A DNA stretch of 64,000 nt from Candidatus Paraprevotella stercoravium (GTDB lineage Bacteria > Bacteroidota > Bacteroidia > Bacteroidales > Bacteroidaceae), in assembly GCA_944320795.1 (NCBI GenBank), contig CALUIU010000003.1:92738-156737 (forward strand), given 5' to 3'. Below the pieces are notes generated by a model. The model ran no database searches and was not told where the DNA came from. It saw only the letters and a list, made by a program, of their open reading frames with translations. How positions within the stretch are numbered: position 1 is the stretch's first letter; each line of letters starts with the position of its first letter. The translations under genes and the position numbers were made by a program. Below are positions 16,203-24,933 of this stretch, one piece after another.

Positions 16203-18785
16203 ATGAACTGGAAGAAATTATCATTTGGTGGTTTATGGGTGTTGGTCGTTGTGCTGGCTGCGGCCACTTTTGTTGAAAAGTCGTTCGGAACAGATTTTGT
16301 GGTCCGTCATGTGTATCATTCCTGGTGGTTTGTCCTGTTGTGGGGATGGGTCGCTTTTTCCGGTTGCGCAGTCTTGTTACGTCATAAGTTTCGTGGGGCT
16401 CTGATTGCTTTGCATGCTTCGTTGCTGCTGATTCTTTTGGGGGCTCTGCTGACATTTCTGACGGCACGTCGAGGAGTGGTGCATTTACGGCAAGGAGTGC
16501 CGGCAGATTCTTTTCAGGAAGAAACGCTCCACGGTAAGGTTACTGCTCGTTTACCCTTTACGATGAGGCTGGAACAGTTCTCGGTGCGCTATCATCCCGG
16601 TTCTGAGATGCCCGCCGACTATGAAACCTCTTTTACGATTCAAGAAGATGTGACCGGAAGTCCGGTTTTCGGGACTGTTTCCATGAACCGTATCTTTTCC
16701 TATCGGGGCATCCGTTTTTATCAGACTTCTTATGATGCCGATGGGAAAGGGAGTTATCTGAGCCTTAATGAAGACTGTTATGGTATTCCGGTGACCTATG
16801 CCGGATATTTCCTGCTATTTGTTTCGCTTATCTGGATGCTTTGCGATCGGAAAGGCGGTTTCCGGACTCTGTGGCGCAATCCTCGTCTGCATCGCCTTAT
16901 GATGCTTTGTTGTTTGTTGGTGCCGACTTCGGAAGTATGTGCCCTACCTACATTGCGTGAGGACCGGGCGCAGGAGTTCGGACAGTTGCTGGTGTCCTAT
17001 CAGGGACGGGTGTGTCCCATGCAGACTTTGGCTTTGGATCTGGTGCGTAAGTTGCACGGCAGTGACCGTTATCAGCATTATTCGGCCGAACAGGTTATGG
17101 CCGGACTTCTTTTTTATGCCGCCGAATGGGATGCCGAGCCGTTGGTGCGTGTGAAGGATGCCGGTTTGCGGCAGGCTTTGCAGTGTGGGAAATATGTGTC
17201 GGTGAATCAGTTGGTGCAAAGAGATGTATCGAAGGATATATTGGGAGATGTATCGGGGAATGTATCGGAGGGGAGTTATGTGCTCCAACCTTATGTGGAG
17301 GCATATTATCAGGGCAAGCACAGCAAACTGAATAAAGCGGCTGTGGAGTTGGATGAGCGTTTGCAGCTTCTGGCTCTGTTGCGGCAGGGAAGTATGATGC
17401 GTGTATTTCCTATGGCTCAATCGGGAGATTTGTCAAAGAGGCAATCCGTAGAACAGTCTGAGGATATGGTTGAAAGGATGTCTTTAGGAGGGACTGTCGG
17501 GCTGTCTTGTGAGAAGTCCGGTGGTAGATCGTCTTGTGAGAGGACTTGTGGAGAGATACGTTGGTACAGTCCCGTGGATTCTTTGCCTGCTGGCACACCA
17601 CGGGAGCAGCAGCTTTTTGTGCGCGAAGCTTTCAGCTGGCTTTACGAGTACGGCGTGCGTGGGGGAGATGATGTTGTATTGCGGGATATGCTTTCCAAAA
17701 TCAAAAACTATCAGAAACGGTTTGGCGGAGATTCTGTGCCCGATCCGTTTCGTCTGCGTGCCGAACATTGGTACAACCGCTTTCCGGTGGTCGGTATGCT
17801 TTATAGGATAAATCTTACGGTGGGGCTGGTTCTGTTTCTGACTCTGATTTTTTCTCTGTTGAAAAACCGTCCTCTTCCTTATGTCCGTAATCCTTGGATG
17901 CGGGGTGGGGTATGGGTGTTGTTGGGTGGAGTTTTCGCCCTGCTGACAGCGCATATTGCGCTCCGTTGGGTGATTTGCGGTCGCCTGCCTATGGGAAACG
18001 GTTATGAAACGATGCTTCTTCTGGCGTGGCTGGTGCTTCTTCTGGCCCTGCTGCTGTATCGTATCTTTCCGGTTCTGGTTTCGTTTGGTTTTCTTCTTTC
18101 CGGTTTCTTTCTGCTGGTTTCCGGACTTTCGCAGATGGATCCCGTCATGACGCATCTGATGCCTGTGCTCTCTTCGCCTTTGCTCAGCATTCATGTGTCG
18201 CTTATCATGAGTGCTTATGCCTTGTTATCTTTTACCGCATTGTGCGCCCTTGTGTCGCTGTTGCTTTTTGCCTTGCGGTGGGGGAAAACCGTCGGGGGAG
18301 CGCTGATTGTTCAAGATTCGTCGGGTGAGTGTTCGCTATATTCTCGCTTGCTTTCTTTATGGAGGACTGCTTTCCGTTCGGGCCCTATCCGTTTATCGGG
18401 TGAAGGGGAATTGCCGGAGTGTCGTTTGTCGGATGAAGGCCGTATGCCGGAGGGCCGGTTGCCGGAGTGGCGTCTGGCCGAGCGACAGGAATCGCTGTTG
18501 CTTCTTTCGCGTCTGTTCCTTTATCCCGGCATTGCTCTGTTGGCTGCCGGAATCTTTGTGGGTGCCATTTGGGCGAATGTTTCCTGGGGGCGCTATTGGG
18601 GATGGGATCCCAAAGAAGTGTGGGCGCTGATCAATCTGCTGCTTTATGCCGTGCCGTTGCACGGATTCCGTGCGTTCCGTTCGCCGGTGCGTTATCATCT
18701 TTATCTGCTGTTCTGTTTTCTGACGGTATTGATGACCTATATCGGTGTGAATTATTTCTTGGGGGGCATGCACAGTTATGCCTGA
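16203..18785 (+). CDS. ccsBA: Cytochrome c biogenesis protein CcsBA (ResB-CcsA fusion)
   Basis: An 860-aa membrane protein that exports heme and joins it to CxxCH motifs (system II). The N-terminal ResB/CcsB part has membrane helices at about 8-25, 40-56 and 62-82. The C-terminal CcsA part (about 535-860) has the WWD signature WGRYWGWDPKEVW near 795 and histidines in SIHVSLIMS, PLHGFR and GGMHSY. A Bacteroidetes-type domain (FGQLLVSYQGRVCPMQTLAL) lies between. Three low-complexity inserts (about 339-360, 402-455, 700-762) contain short DNA repeats. It would mature the cytochromes encoded upstream. No nrfHA is in the window. Confidence 0.93.
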   Translation: MNWKKLSFGGLWVLVVVLAAATFVEKSFGTDFVVRHVYHSWWFVLLWGWVAFSGCAVLLRHKFRGALIALHASLLLILLGALLTFLTARRGVVHLRQGVPADSFQEETLHGKVTARLPFTMRLEQFSVRYHPGSEMPADYETSFTIQEDVTGSPVFGTVSMNRIFSYRGIRFYQTSYDADGKGSYLSLNEDCYGIPVTYAGYFLLFVSLIWMLCDRKGGFRTLWRNPRLHRLMMLCCLLVPTSEVCALPTLREDRAQEFGQLLVSYQGRVCPMQTLALDLVRKLHGSDRYQHYSAEQVMAGLLFYAAEWDAEPLVRVKDAGLRQALQCGKYVSVNQLVQRDVSKDILGDVSGNVSEGSYVLQPYVEAYYQGKHSKLNKAAVELDERLQLLALLRQGSMMRVFPMAQSGDLSKRQSVEQSEDMVERMSLGGTVGLSCEKSGGRSSCERTCGEIRWYSPVDSLPAGTPREQQLFVREAFSWLYEYGVRGGDDVVLRDMLSKIKNYQKRFGGDSVPDPFRLRAEHWYNRFPVVGMLYRINLTVGLVLFLTLIFSLLKNRPLPYVRNPWMRGGVWVLLGGVFALLTAHIALRWVICGRLPMGNGYETMLLLAWLVLLLALLLYRIFPVLVSFGFLLSGFFLLVSGLSQMDPVMTHLMPVLSSPLLSIHVSLIMSAYALLSFTALCALVSLLLFALRWGKTVGGALIVQDSSGECSLYSRLLSLWRTAFRSGPIRLSGEGELPECRLSDEGRMPEGRLPEWRLAERQESLLLLSRLFLYPGIALLAAGIFVGAIWANVSWGRYWGWDPKEVWALINLLLYAVPLHGFRAFRSPVRYHLYLLFCFLTVLMTYIGVNYFLGGMHSYA

Positions 18786-18810
18786 AAACGGAGTTACTCC
18801 GCTTTCAGGC
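18780..18810. terminator. Hairpin holding both stop codons of convergent genes
   Basis: GCCTGAAA-a-CGGAG, loop TTA, CTCCG-c-TTTCAGGC. The ccsBA stop codon (TGA, 18783-18785) is in the left arm, and the loop TTA (18794-18796) is the stop codon of the minus-strand gene. No T tract. Confidence 0.6.
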
Positions 18811-20248
18811 ATTCTAGAATGATGTGTTGTTCGTTTTTCAGGGTGGTGATGAACAGATAACGGTCGCCACCCTCTTTTATTTTCAGTTTCTTGCGGAGCT
18901 CCTGTACCGTTGACGGGAAGTTCCGGATGGTGATGTTCGCCTGCGGAATTTCTCGGGCGATTTGTTTCAGGTCTTGCTTGCCGAAGGAGCGGCATCCGGT
19001 GATGCGGAAGCGCCGTCCCGGGAAATCGGCACACAGCGTGTCGGAGGTGTACAGATGACTGTTCGGGTGCAGTTTGCGGACACCGAAGCGTGCGCACAGA
19101 CATTTGTAGGCTCCGGCCTTGAGCAGTGACGTGTTCGGTTCATAGAGATATGTGCCCGGCTGGTCGGTATAGACCGCTTCGGCCATGGCTTCCTCCTGTG
19201 CGGTATATTCGAAGGTCTGCTGTTCTCCCTTCTGGAGATTGATGCAGAAGATACGCGTTTCTGCAGGTTTCTTTATGACGACGCTTTGCTTTGAATTTGA
19301 AGTCGTGCTTGCACCTTCAAGCTTGCTCTCGGAAGTGTCTTTGGAAGTGTCTTCGAGAGTGCTTTCAGCCTTGTTTTCGGAAATGTTTTCAAGCTTGTTC
19401 TCAGAAACTTCTTCAGTTTTGTCTGTTTTTGAATCCGGGTTATTGCCTGTTTCTTGTCTTTTTTCCGCTGTAGCCATTTCGGCTATATTTTCTGCATCTT
19501 CGGAGGACAGGACCAGAAGCAGTTCCTTGCATTCGTTGTCCACGCTCACCACATGCACCTCGCTTACCCCTTTCAGTTCCTGAAGCGCCTGATGAATATC
19601 GAGCATGGGCGACAGCTTGGCCATGCAGAAGCGGCTGCACGAACGTATGCGTTCCTGAATGGCCGTCAGATCGGGAGTACAGTCGCTGAGAGCCACGGTT
19701 TTCTTGCCTTGTCCGTCGCGCCGTGCCGGATCGATAAAGACCAGTGTGAAGGGGGCTTTCTCTGGCAGTCGCTCCACTCCGTCGCCGTGGCATACTTCTG
19801 CCTGTTCCAGTCCCAGTACCTTCAGGTTGTGTCGTGCAATGCGGCAGAGCACTTCCTGCTGTTCGATGTAGCAGGCATGGTCGAAGAGCGGAGCCAGATA
19901 ACTGAAGTCAATACCGAAACCGCCGGTCATGTCCGCCATGCTCAACGGATGGTTTTGATTATTGCTCCCGGGATTTTCCAGGCCCTGCAACAGGCGGCGC
20001 ACCACCTGCTGTTTGTATAGCGCGGTGGTCTCGGAGGAGCACTGCTCCATGGAGATGCGCGGCGGATAGACGAGCTGCGGATTCTCCGCCCAGAGCGGCA
20101 GTTTCTTCCGTGCCGTCTGATAGCCCTCAATCTGAGTGAGTGCCTCTTTCAGGTCCACATTCGGACTGTCGGGCCGTTTCAGGGCCAGTTTGCGGACATC
20201 ATCCTGCGCATGACGGCGGATAAAGTCCCACATATCCTGATGAAACAT
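18794..20248 (-). CDS. SAM-dependent methyltransferase with THUMP-like domain
   Basis: A 484-aa class I methyltransferase of a Bacteroidetes family. SAM motif I is MADMTGGFGIDFS near residue 104, and FIDPARRDGQGKK near 170 is a DPxR-type motif. The C-terminal THUMP-like segment (about 400-470, PGRRFRITGCRSF) suggests an RNA substrate, which is not proven. Residues about 249-324 are a Glu/Ser/Thr/Lys-rich insert with repeated SENK/SESKLE/LED words coded by degenerate DNA repeats. The start is ATG 20248, 5 nt after the upstream gene stop. Confidence 0.82.
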   Translation of the reverse strand: MFHQDMWDFIRRHAQDDVRKLALKRPDSPNVDLKEALTQIEGYQTARKKLPLWAENPQLVYPPRISMEQCSSETTALYKQQVVRRLLQGLENPGSNNQNHPLSMADMTGGFGIDFSYLAPLFDHACYIEQQEVLCRIARHNLKVLGLEQAEVCHGDGVERLPEKAPFTLVFIDPARRDGQGKKTVALSDCTPDLTAIQERIRSCSRFCMAKLSPMLDIHQALQELKGVSEVHVVSVDNECKELLLVLSSEDAENIAEMATAEKRQETGNNPDSKTDKTEEVSENKLENISENKAESTLEDTSKDTSESKLEGASTTSNSKQSVVIKKPAETRIFCINLQKGEQQTFEYTAQEEAMAEAVYTDQPGTYLYEPNTSLLKAGAYKCLCARFGVRKLHPNSHLYTSDTLCADFPGRRFRITGCRSFGKQDLKQIAREIPQANITIRNFPSTVQELRKKLKIKEGGDRYLFITTLKNEQHIILECLKAE

Positions 20249-20253
20249 AGGTT

Positions 20254-20928
20254 CTATTTTATAGGTTTGTAATAAGCTTTGGCTTGTGCCCGGGTGATGA
20301 GGTTGAAGTGCCACCACTCGGTGCGCAGCGGCTTGAATCCCGCCTGTTTCATGACGGAGCGCAGCAGTTCGCGGTTGCGCTTGGCTTCGGCGGAGATTAC
20401 TTTCTGCTGTACGAGTTGCGCCTCACGGTCGATGTGCGCTTCCGGTCCCAGATGATCGATGAGCGTTCCCATCGGGATACTGTCTCCTTTCTCGTCGGCC
20501 AGTGTCAGATCCACCGCCATGCCGTAGTTGTGCATGCCCCCTCCGTTTTTGGGATTGCTCACATAGATGTTTTTCGGTGTGCCGGCCACCACGTTCCACA
20601 TGATCTGTTGGATGTGCATGGGGCGCGCGGCATCGTACACCTTCAGCGTGAGTTCCGGATGCGACTTTTTCAGGATCTGCTGTGCCTTGGCCAGCGCTTT
20701 GGCGGCCTTGGGATGGAGATAGGCTTCTTTGAGATCCTTGTAGAGCACCCGACCCGTGAAGTTGTCGGCCCGTGCGTACATCAGACTTACCGGAATATCC
20801 GGAGCTAGTTCGTGAATGTCCACCAGTCCCTGACGGGCCATTGCTTGTGCGGTGGCACTGGGTTGCTGCGCCTGAAGGGTGCATGTAAAGACACCCGTCA
20901 GCAGAAATGATATCAGGATGCGAATCAT
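20254..20928 (-). CDS. D-Ala-D-Ala dipeptidase, VanX-like (M15D)
   Basis: A 224-aa exported zinc peptidase. After a signal peptide (to LQAQQ), the M15 metal motif MHNYGMAVDLTL lies near 131-142 and the catalytic EWWHF near 205. VanX-type enzymes split D-alanyl-D-alanine; with a signal peptide this one likely recycles dipeptide from the periplasm rather than giving vancomycin resistance (no vanH/vanA homologue is nearby). It precedes the methyltransferase gene by 5 nt on the same strand. Confidence 0.9.
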   Translation of the reverse strand: MIRILISFLLTGVFTCTLQAQQPSATAQAMARQGLVDIHELAPDIPVSLMYARADNFTGRVLYKDLKEAYLHPKAAKALAKAQQILKKSHPELTLKVYDAARPMHIQQIMWNVVAGTPKNIYVSNPKNGGGMHNYGMAVDLTLADEKGDSIPMGTLIDHLGPEAHIDREAQLVQQKVISAEAKRNRELLRSVMKQAGFKPLRTEWWHFNLITRAQAKAYYKPIK

Positions 20929-20973
20929 AAGATTTGGCTGTTTTTACCGGTTATCATATGGAATATAATGCCG

Positions 20974-22509
20974 TCAGTTTTTGTTTCCGGCAAAGATATC
21001 CTTTTCCTGGTCATAAACCGGGCTGTCGATACCCAGGAAGGACAGGACGCTGTGGAACACGTGATACTGTCCTACCTTCTGGTCGGGACGTATCTTCAGG
21101 TTCTTGTCCGAGGTCCACACGATGAACGGGATTTCAATTTGTTCCTTGGGGGCTACGGCCATGGGGACACCGTGCATGTAGAGGTTTCCCTCGCCGAGCG
21201 ACTCGCCGTGATCCGACACGAAGAGCACGCAGCTGCGTCTTTGCGGGACGTCCTTCAGCATCTCTATGACGGAGTGCACCAGATAATCCGTGTAGACGAT
21301 AGTATTGTCGTAGGCATTCATCAGCTCCTTGGGGTTGGCCTTGGCCATCTCTACCGTGGTGCATACGGGCGTGAAGACTTCGAACTTGGCCGGATACTTC
21401 TTGTTGTAGGTCGGGCCGTGGCTGGTGCTGGTGTGCAGAATCACGAGCATCTTGTCCTTGGTGCAGGAGAGGATCTCCTCCTTCAGTCCGGCCAGCAGGA
21501 TCTCGTCATACTTGCCGTCGGCTTCGGGATTCATCTTCTGCAGATCCTTTGCCTTATAGTATTTGTCGATATGTACGGGCGGTTCTCCCCAGTTGGTGGT
21601 GCGCCACGTCACGTCCACCCCGTTGCGGAACAGATAGTTCGGCAGGATTTCATACAGCTTTTTCGTGGGCTTGTGGTCCAGTATCGCCTTTACTCCGGCC
21701 GTGGTATAGGTAGCCGCGGCTTCGGCCATGAGCGCCGTCACACTGTCCTTCTCGAGCAGCGGATTCGTGGGTTTACCGTATCCGTAGAGCGAGAAGTTCT
21801 CTCTTCTTGCCGACTCGCCGATGATCAGCACGCACACATCCTTTCCGGGAGTGGCGATCCGGGCGTCGGGTAGCGGGATGGCCTTGCGGTTTCTCTTCTT
21901 CTCCGCGTTGTAGAATCGGATGGAGTTTACGGTGTACGACCAGGGCATGAGCAGGCTGCCCAGCTTCGTGGCGTGGCGGTCAATCCAGGGCCAGTTTGTC
22001 ATGTTACCGAATGCGATGAGGAGGGCCAGGGCGAGCGACAGTCCCGCGCCGGCGAAGAAACGCTTCGGCTTGCCATAGTCCGTTTTCTGCACGAACAGAT
22101 ACACCGCGGGAAGGATTCCCAGGAAGAGGATGTAAAGAAGCGCCTGCCCCGAGAAGAAGCCTGAGGCCTCGGAATACTGTGTGTTGAACACGTTGCCCAT
22201 CATCTTGTCGGTGACCAGCACCTGATACGTGTTGATGAAATACAGGCAGACGGCATTCCCCACGAAGAGCAGCGCCAGCAGGCATTTGCCCACGATGCGC
22301 CCCAGATACAATACCAGTGTGTAGAAGAAGAAGTTCAGGGCCAGCATCAGCACGACGAGGCTTACGGTGATGAGCACCCCGTTCAGGTCGGCCTTCACAT
22401 TGTCCGTCACCAGGCGGAAGAAGGCCCAGTGGTAAGCGATGAGTGTAAATACACTCAGAACGGCCGACATGACCGTCAGCGAAATCTTGTTTTTCAGAAA
22501 ATCTGCCAT
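20974..22509 (-). CDS. eptA: Phosphoethanolamine transferase (EptA/sulfatase family)
   Basis: A 511-aa inner membrane enzyme that moves phosphoethanolamine from lipid to an envelope acceptor, most likely lipid A. Five membrane helices fill the first 185 residues. The periplasmic domain has the metal and nucleophile elements IGESARRENFSLYGY, YTTAGVKAIL (Thr near 268) and SDHGESLGE. Members are linked to cationic peptide resistance. Its start overlaps the PHP-domain gene by 16 nt, so the two are translated together. The acceptor (lipid A or another glycan) cannot be fixed from sequence. Confidence 0.87.
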   Translation of the reverse strand: MADFLKNKISLTVMSAVLSVFTLIAYHWAFFRLVTDNVKADLNGVLITVSLVVLMLALNFFFYTLVLYLGRIVGKCLLALLFVGNAVCLYFINTYQVLVTDKMMGNVFNTQYSEASGFFSGQALLYILFLGILPAVYLFVQKTDYGKPKRFFAGAGLSLALALLIAFGNMTNWPWIDRHATKLGSLLMPWSYTVNSIRFYNAEKKRNRKAIPLPDARIATPGKDVCVLIIGESARRENFSLYGYGKPTNPLLEKDSVTALMAEAAATYTTAGVKAILDHKPTKKLYEILPNYLFRNGVDVTWRTTNWGEPPVHIDKYYKAKDLQKMNPEADGKYDEILLAGLKEEILSCTKDKMLVILHTSTSHGPTYNKKYPAKFEVFTPVCTTVEMAKANPKELMNAYDNTIVYTDYLVHSVIEMLKDVPQRRSCVLFVSDHGESLGEGNLYMHGVPMAVAPKEQIEIPFIVWTSDKNLKIRPDQKVGQYHVFHSVLSFLGIDSPVYDQEKDIFAGNKN

Positions 22510-23717
22510 TTGAAAATCAGTTTATGGAATAATACGACTGTTCCGCCGCAGAGGGCCAGAACCAGGAGATTGAAAAGCACCGTGAGCGGAATGTTTACGG
22601 TGTGCGCCGGCTGGCGGTAGGGTGTTTCCGACACGGAGGCGTCATATCGTGCAAACGGATTCGAATAGATCACCTCTCCTTCGGGGAACCAGGCCGTGAC
22701 CCTTACGTAAGGGTCCTGCGGCTTCATGTCGTAATGGGCCCGGTCGGTGTGGCGCGCTACGGCCAGTGTGGTGTGATCCTGTCCGGTAAACTTGATGCTG
22801 TCTGCCGTGCGCGACAGGGCGATGAACACGGTGGCGCTGTCCAGACCTATATTCCGGATATAGGGCAGGTTCTTGTTTTTGGCATATTTCACCTGCCAGT
22901 CTCCGTGTCCGTAATCCGGCACACGCATGGAGTAGTAGCCTCCCGAGAGCAGTGTTTTCTTGATGTCTTCGTATTTTGCAGAAGGGCAATACAAAAAGTT
23001 ACACCGTACGGCAATCTTCTTCGTGCGGTCGGGATAGTGCAGATCGTCGTTGGCCAGTCCGAAACTGTATCTTCCGGCGCTGAGGGCCCAGTCCCAGTAT
23101 TCGTTTTCGGTGCTCTTGCCGCTGTCCAGTTCCATAATCCTGTATCCGGACAGACGGATCATATGCGCCCGGCAGGTACCGATCGTTCTCAGCGGATGAT
23201 TCATCTGGATGAAATCGGACTCCGCGCCGAGCAGATCGAGCTGAAACTGCTTTTGCGATGCCAGAACGGGGAGGAGATGGTCGAAGCGGTTCACCTCTCG
23301 GCATCCGAACACCAGCTTGTGGTATTTGAACAGGTTGATGCCGTGCTCATACACATTCACCTGCAGGGCGGTGTCGTAGGGATGCGCCGTGAGCTCGTTG
23401 TGGTTGGAAAAGGTGACAATGTCATAGCCGAACTTGCGGTATGCTTCATCTGTTTCCTTGGGCCAGTACTCGCATTCGTTGAAAATACCCTTTACCCGGG
23501 TATGCGTATGGAAATTAGCCCTTTTCCAGGAAACGGAGTCTGCACCTTTCAGGGCGGCATAAGGATTGAATATGTCCGGACCGCTGAACGGCTTGGCTTC
23601 TTCGAAATTATATACCGGACTGATACTTGTTGCAAATATTGCGAATAAGGCGATCAGTACCAGACCAATCACTGTTTTCAGCAGTATATTTGCTGTTTTA
23701 CGGAAAAAAACTTTCAT
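22494..23717 (-). CDS. Membrane-anchored PHP-domain hydrolase
   Basis: A 407-aa protein with a hydrophobic helix at about 10-32 and another near 378-398, so the central domain is probably held at the periplasmic face. The PHP metal-binding motifs are visible: FHTHTRVKG near 69-77, SNHNELT near 104, and later HPLR and NDDLHYP histidines/aspartates. PHP enzymes are metal-dependent phosphoesterases. Overlap with eptA suggests a function in the same envelope modification, for example on phosphate groups, but this is inference. Confidence 0.78.
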   Translation of the reverse strand: MKVFFRKTANILLKTVIGLVLIALFAIFATSISPVYNFEEAKPFSGPDIFNPYAALKGADSVSWKRANFHTHTRVKGIFNECEYWPKETDEAYRKFGYDIVTFSNHNELTAHPYDTALQVNVYEHGINLFKYHKLVFGCREVNRFDHLLPVLASQKQFQLDLLGAESDFIQMNHPLRTIGTCRAHMIRLSGYRIMELDSGKSTENEYWDWALSAGRYSFGLANDDLHYPDRTKKIAVRCNFLYCPSAKYEDIKKTLLSGGYYSMRVPDYGHGDWQVKYAKNKNLPYIRNIGLDSATVFIALSRTADSIKFTGQDHTTLAVARHTDRAHYDMKPQDPYVRVTAWFPEGEVIYSNPFARYDASVSETPYRQPAHTVNIPLTVLFNLLVLALCGGTVVLFHKLIFKWQIF

Positions 23718-24081
23718 AATTTAAAATGATCTTATACTTAATATTTTATCATTATTTCTTGCAAGTCCTTATCACAAAGATGGAATGGCATATGAATCAG
23801 CCCGATAGCATGTTCCTGGATTACGATATCAGGAACTGTTTGTGGGGGGGATAGCATAAAATTCATTTTAGTATGATTTCTATAGCTCTGAGTATTTTGC
23901 CAATTCGGTTCCGCTAAAGCCTTTTTATTTTTTATATGGCTCATCTACAAAGTATTATGCAAATAAGTTCACACTGTAAATGCCGGGCAAAGTTACAGAA
24001 ATATTTTTTAAGGAAGGTTGTTCTGAAGATTTTTTAATATCAGCAAAACAAAATATACCTGAATCTGAGTATATAAAAAAA
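23718..24081. other. Intergenic region upstream of the PHP/eptA genes
   Basis: AT-rich, no convincing gene. A minus-strand 68-codon ORF (23738-23944) has no recognisable features. A minus-strand -7 element TAACTTTG (23998-24005) could start a transcript with a leader of about 270 nt toward the PHP gene. A G7 run sits near 23843. Confidence 0.4.
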
Positions 24082-24104
24082 GCAGTTACGAAATTCGTAA
24101 CTGC
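24082..24104 (-). terminator. Terminator of tRNA-Met
   Basis: A 9-bp stem GCAGTTACG/CGTAACTGC with a 5-nt loop; on the minus strand it is followed by seven T. Confidence 0.85.
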
Positions 24105-24117
24105 CTGATTTTCAAAG

Positions 24118-24191
24118 TGGACCAGCCAGGGCTTGAACCTGGGACCTCCAGATTATGAGTCTGTTGCTCTAACCAACTGAGCTACAAGTCC
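24118..24191 (-). tRNA. tRNA-Met (CAT), elongator type
   Basis: A 74-nt cloverleaf with 5' GGACTTG, D-arm AGCTCAGTTGGTTAGAGCA, anticodon CAT in the loop CTCATAA, and T-loop TTCAAGC. The acceptor has one U-U mismatch. CCA is not encoded. It is not the initiator (no CGCGGG start); a lysidine tRNA-Ile2 with the same anticodon cannot be fully excluded. Confidence 0.9.
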
Positions 24192-24259
24192 AAAGGAATA
24201 TTTCCTTTTTGTGTCCGCAAAATTAATACATTCACTCGAATAAAGCAAATAAAAATTAG

Positions 24260-24267
24260 TAATTTTG
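24260..24267 (+). promoter_or_regulatory. -7 element of the HAD-ribF-CPBP operon
   Basis: TAATTTTG, 24 nt before the start codon at 24292. No clear -33 TTTG. Confidence 0.5.
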
Positions 24268-24291
24268 CATCATCATTCCTAAATATTTTTG

Positions 24292-24924
24292 ATGGATAAT
24301 CTTATGGATAAAAAAATAAGAAACCTGATCTTCGATTTTGGCGGAGTACTGGTAGATTTGGATAAACAACAGACAATCAAGTCTTTCTCAGAGTTGGGTA
24401 TTGATGTGCAGGAGCATATTCGTGATTATGTGCAGGGGGGACCGTTTGCTTTGCTTGAAAGCGGTGCCGCAACTCCTCAGGAATTTCTGGACACCTTGCG
24501 CCAGATGAGTTCCTATAATGAAAAGCCTACAGACGAACAGATTGCCGAAGCCTGGAACCGGATGCTGGTGCGCATTCCCGAGCGTCGTCTGCGAGCACTG
24601 AAACAGTTGCGGGAACATTATCGTATCTTCCTATTGAGTAATACGAATCTCATTCATTGGGAGTATTCCGCCCGACACTTGTTTACGGTGCAGGGAGGTT
24701 GTGCCGAGGATTATTTTGATCATATCTATCTGTCGTGTGACCTGAAACTGTTAAAGCCCGGAAAAGAGATTTTTCAGGAAGTATTGCGCCGGGAGCACAT
24801 CGTGGCCTCGGAAACATTGTTTATCGATGATTCGGCTGCGAACTGTGCTGCTGCCTCGGCTTTGGGTATACAGACCTATTGCCCGGCCGAAGCTGACGAC
24901 TGGTTGCCATTATTTATTTCCTAA
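24292..24924 (+). CDS. HAD family (class IA) phosphatase
   Basis: A 210-aa cytoplasmic hydrolase. The four HAD motifs are present: DFGGVLVDLD (nucleophile Asp and second Asp region), LLSNTN, LKPGKEIF and FIDDSAANC. Substrates of this group are sugar phosphates or nucleotides; with ribF next (9 nt downstream), a flavin or nucleotide phosphate is possible but unproven. ATG 24292 was chosen; ATG 24304 (MDKKIRN) is a good alternative. Confidence 0.87.
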   Translation: MDNLMDKKIRNLIFDFGGVLVDLDKQQTIKSFSELGIDVQEHIRDYVQGGPFALLESGAATPQEFLDTLRQMSSYNEKPTDEQIAEAWNRMLVRIPERRLRALKQLREHYRIFLLSNTNLIHWEYSARHLFTVQGGCAEDYFDHIYLSCDLKLLKPGKEIFQEVLRREHIVASETLFIDDSAANCAAASALGIQTYCPAEADDWLPLFIS

Positions 24925-24933
24925 TCTTAGAAT

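Noticed and set aside
16203..18785. CcsBA as part of a nitrite reductase (nrfHA) operon
   Set aside because: I looked for NrfH/NrfA-type multi-heme genes on both sides and found none; the only CxxCH genes nearby are the DUF1111 and one-heme lipoproteins.
20254..20928. Vancomycin resistance gene vanX
   Set aside because: The protein has a signal peptide and there are no vanH, vanA, vanR or vanS homologues nearby, so a periplasmic dipeptidase with a cell wall recycling role is more likely.
23738..23944. 68-codon minus-strand ORF upstream of the PHP gene
   Set aside because: No recognisable motif, signal or good start context; AT-rich leader-like sequence.
24118..24191. Initiator tRNA-fMet
   Set aside because: The acceptor begins GGACTTG rather than the CGCGGG expected of the initiator, so an elongator tRNA with CAT is the better call.
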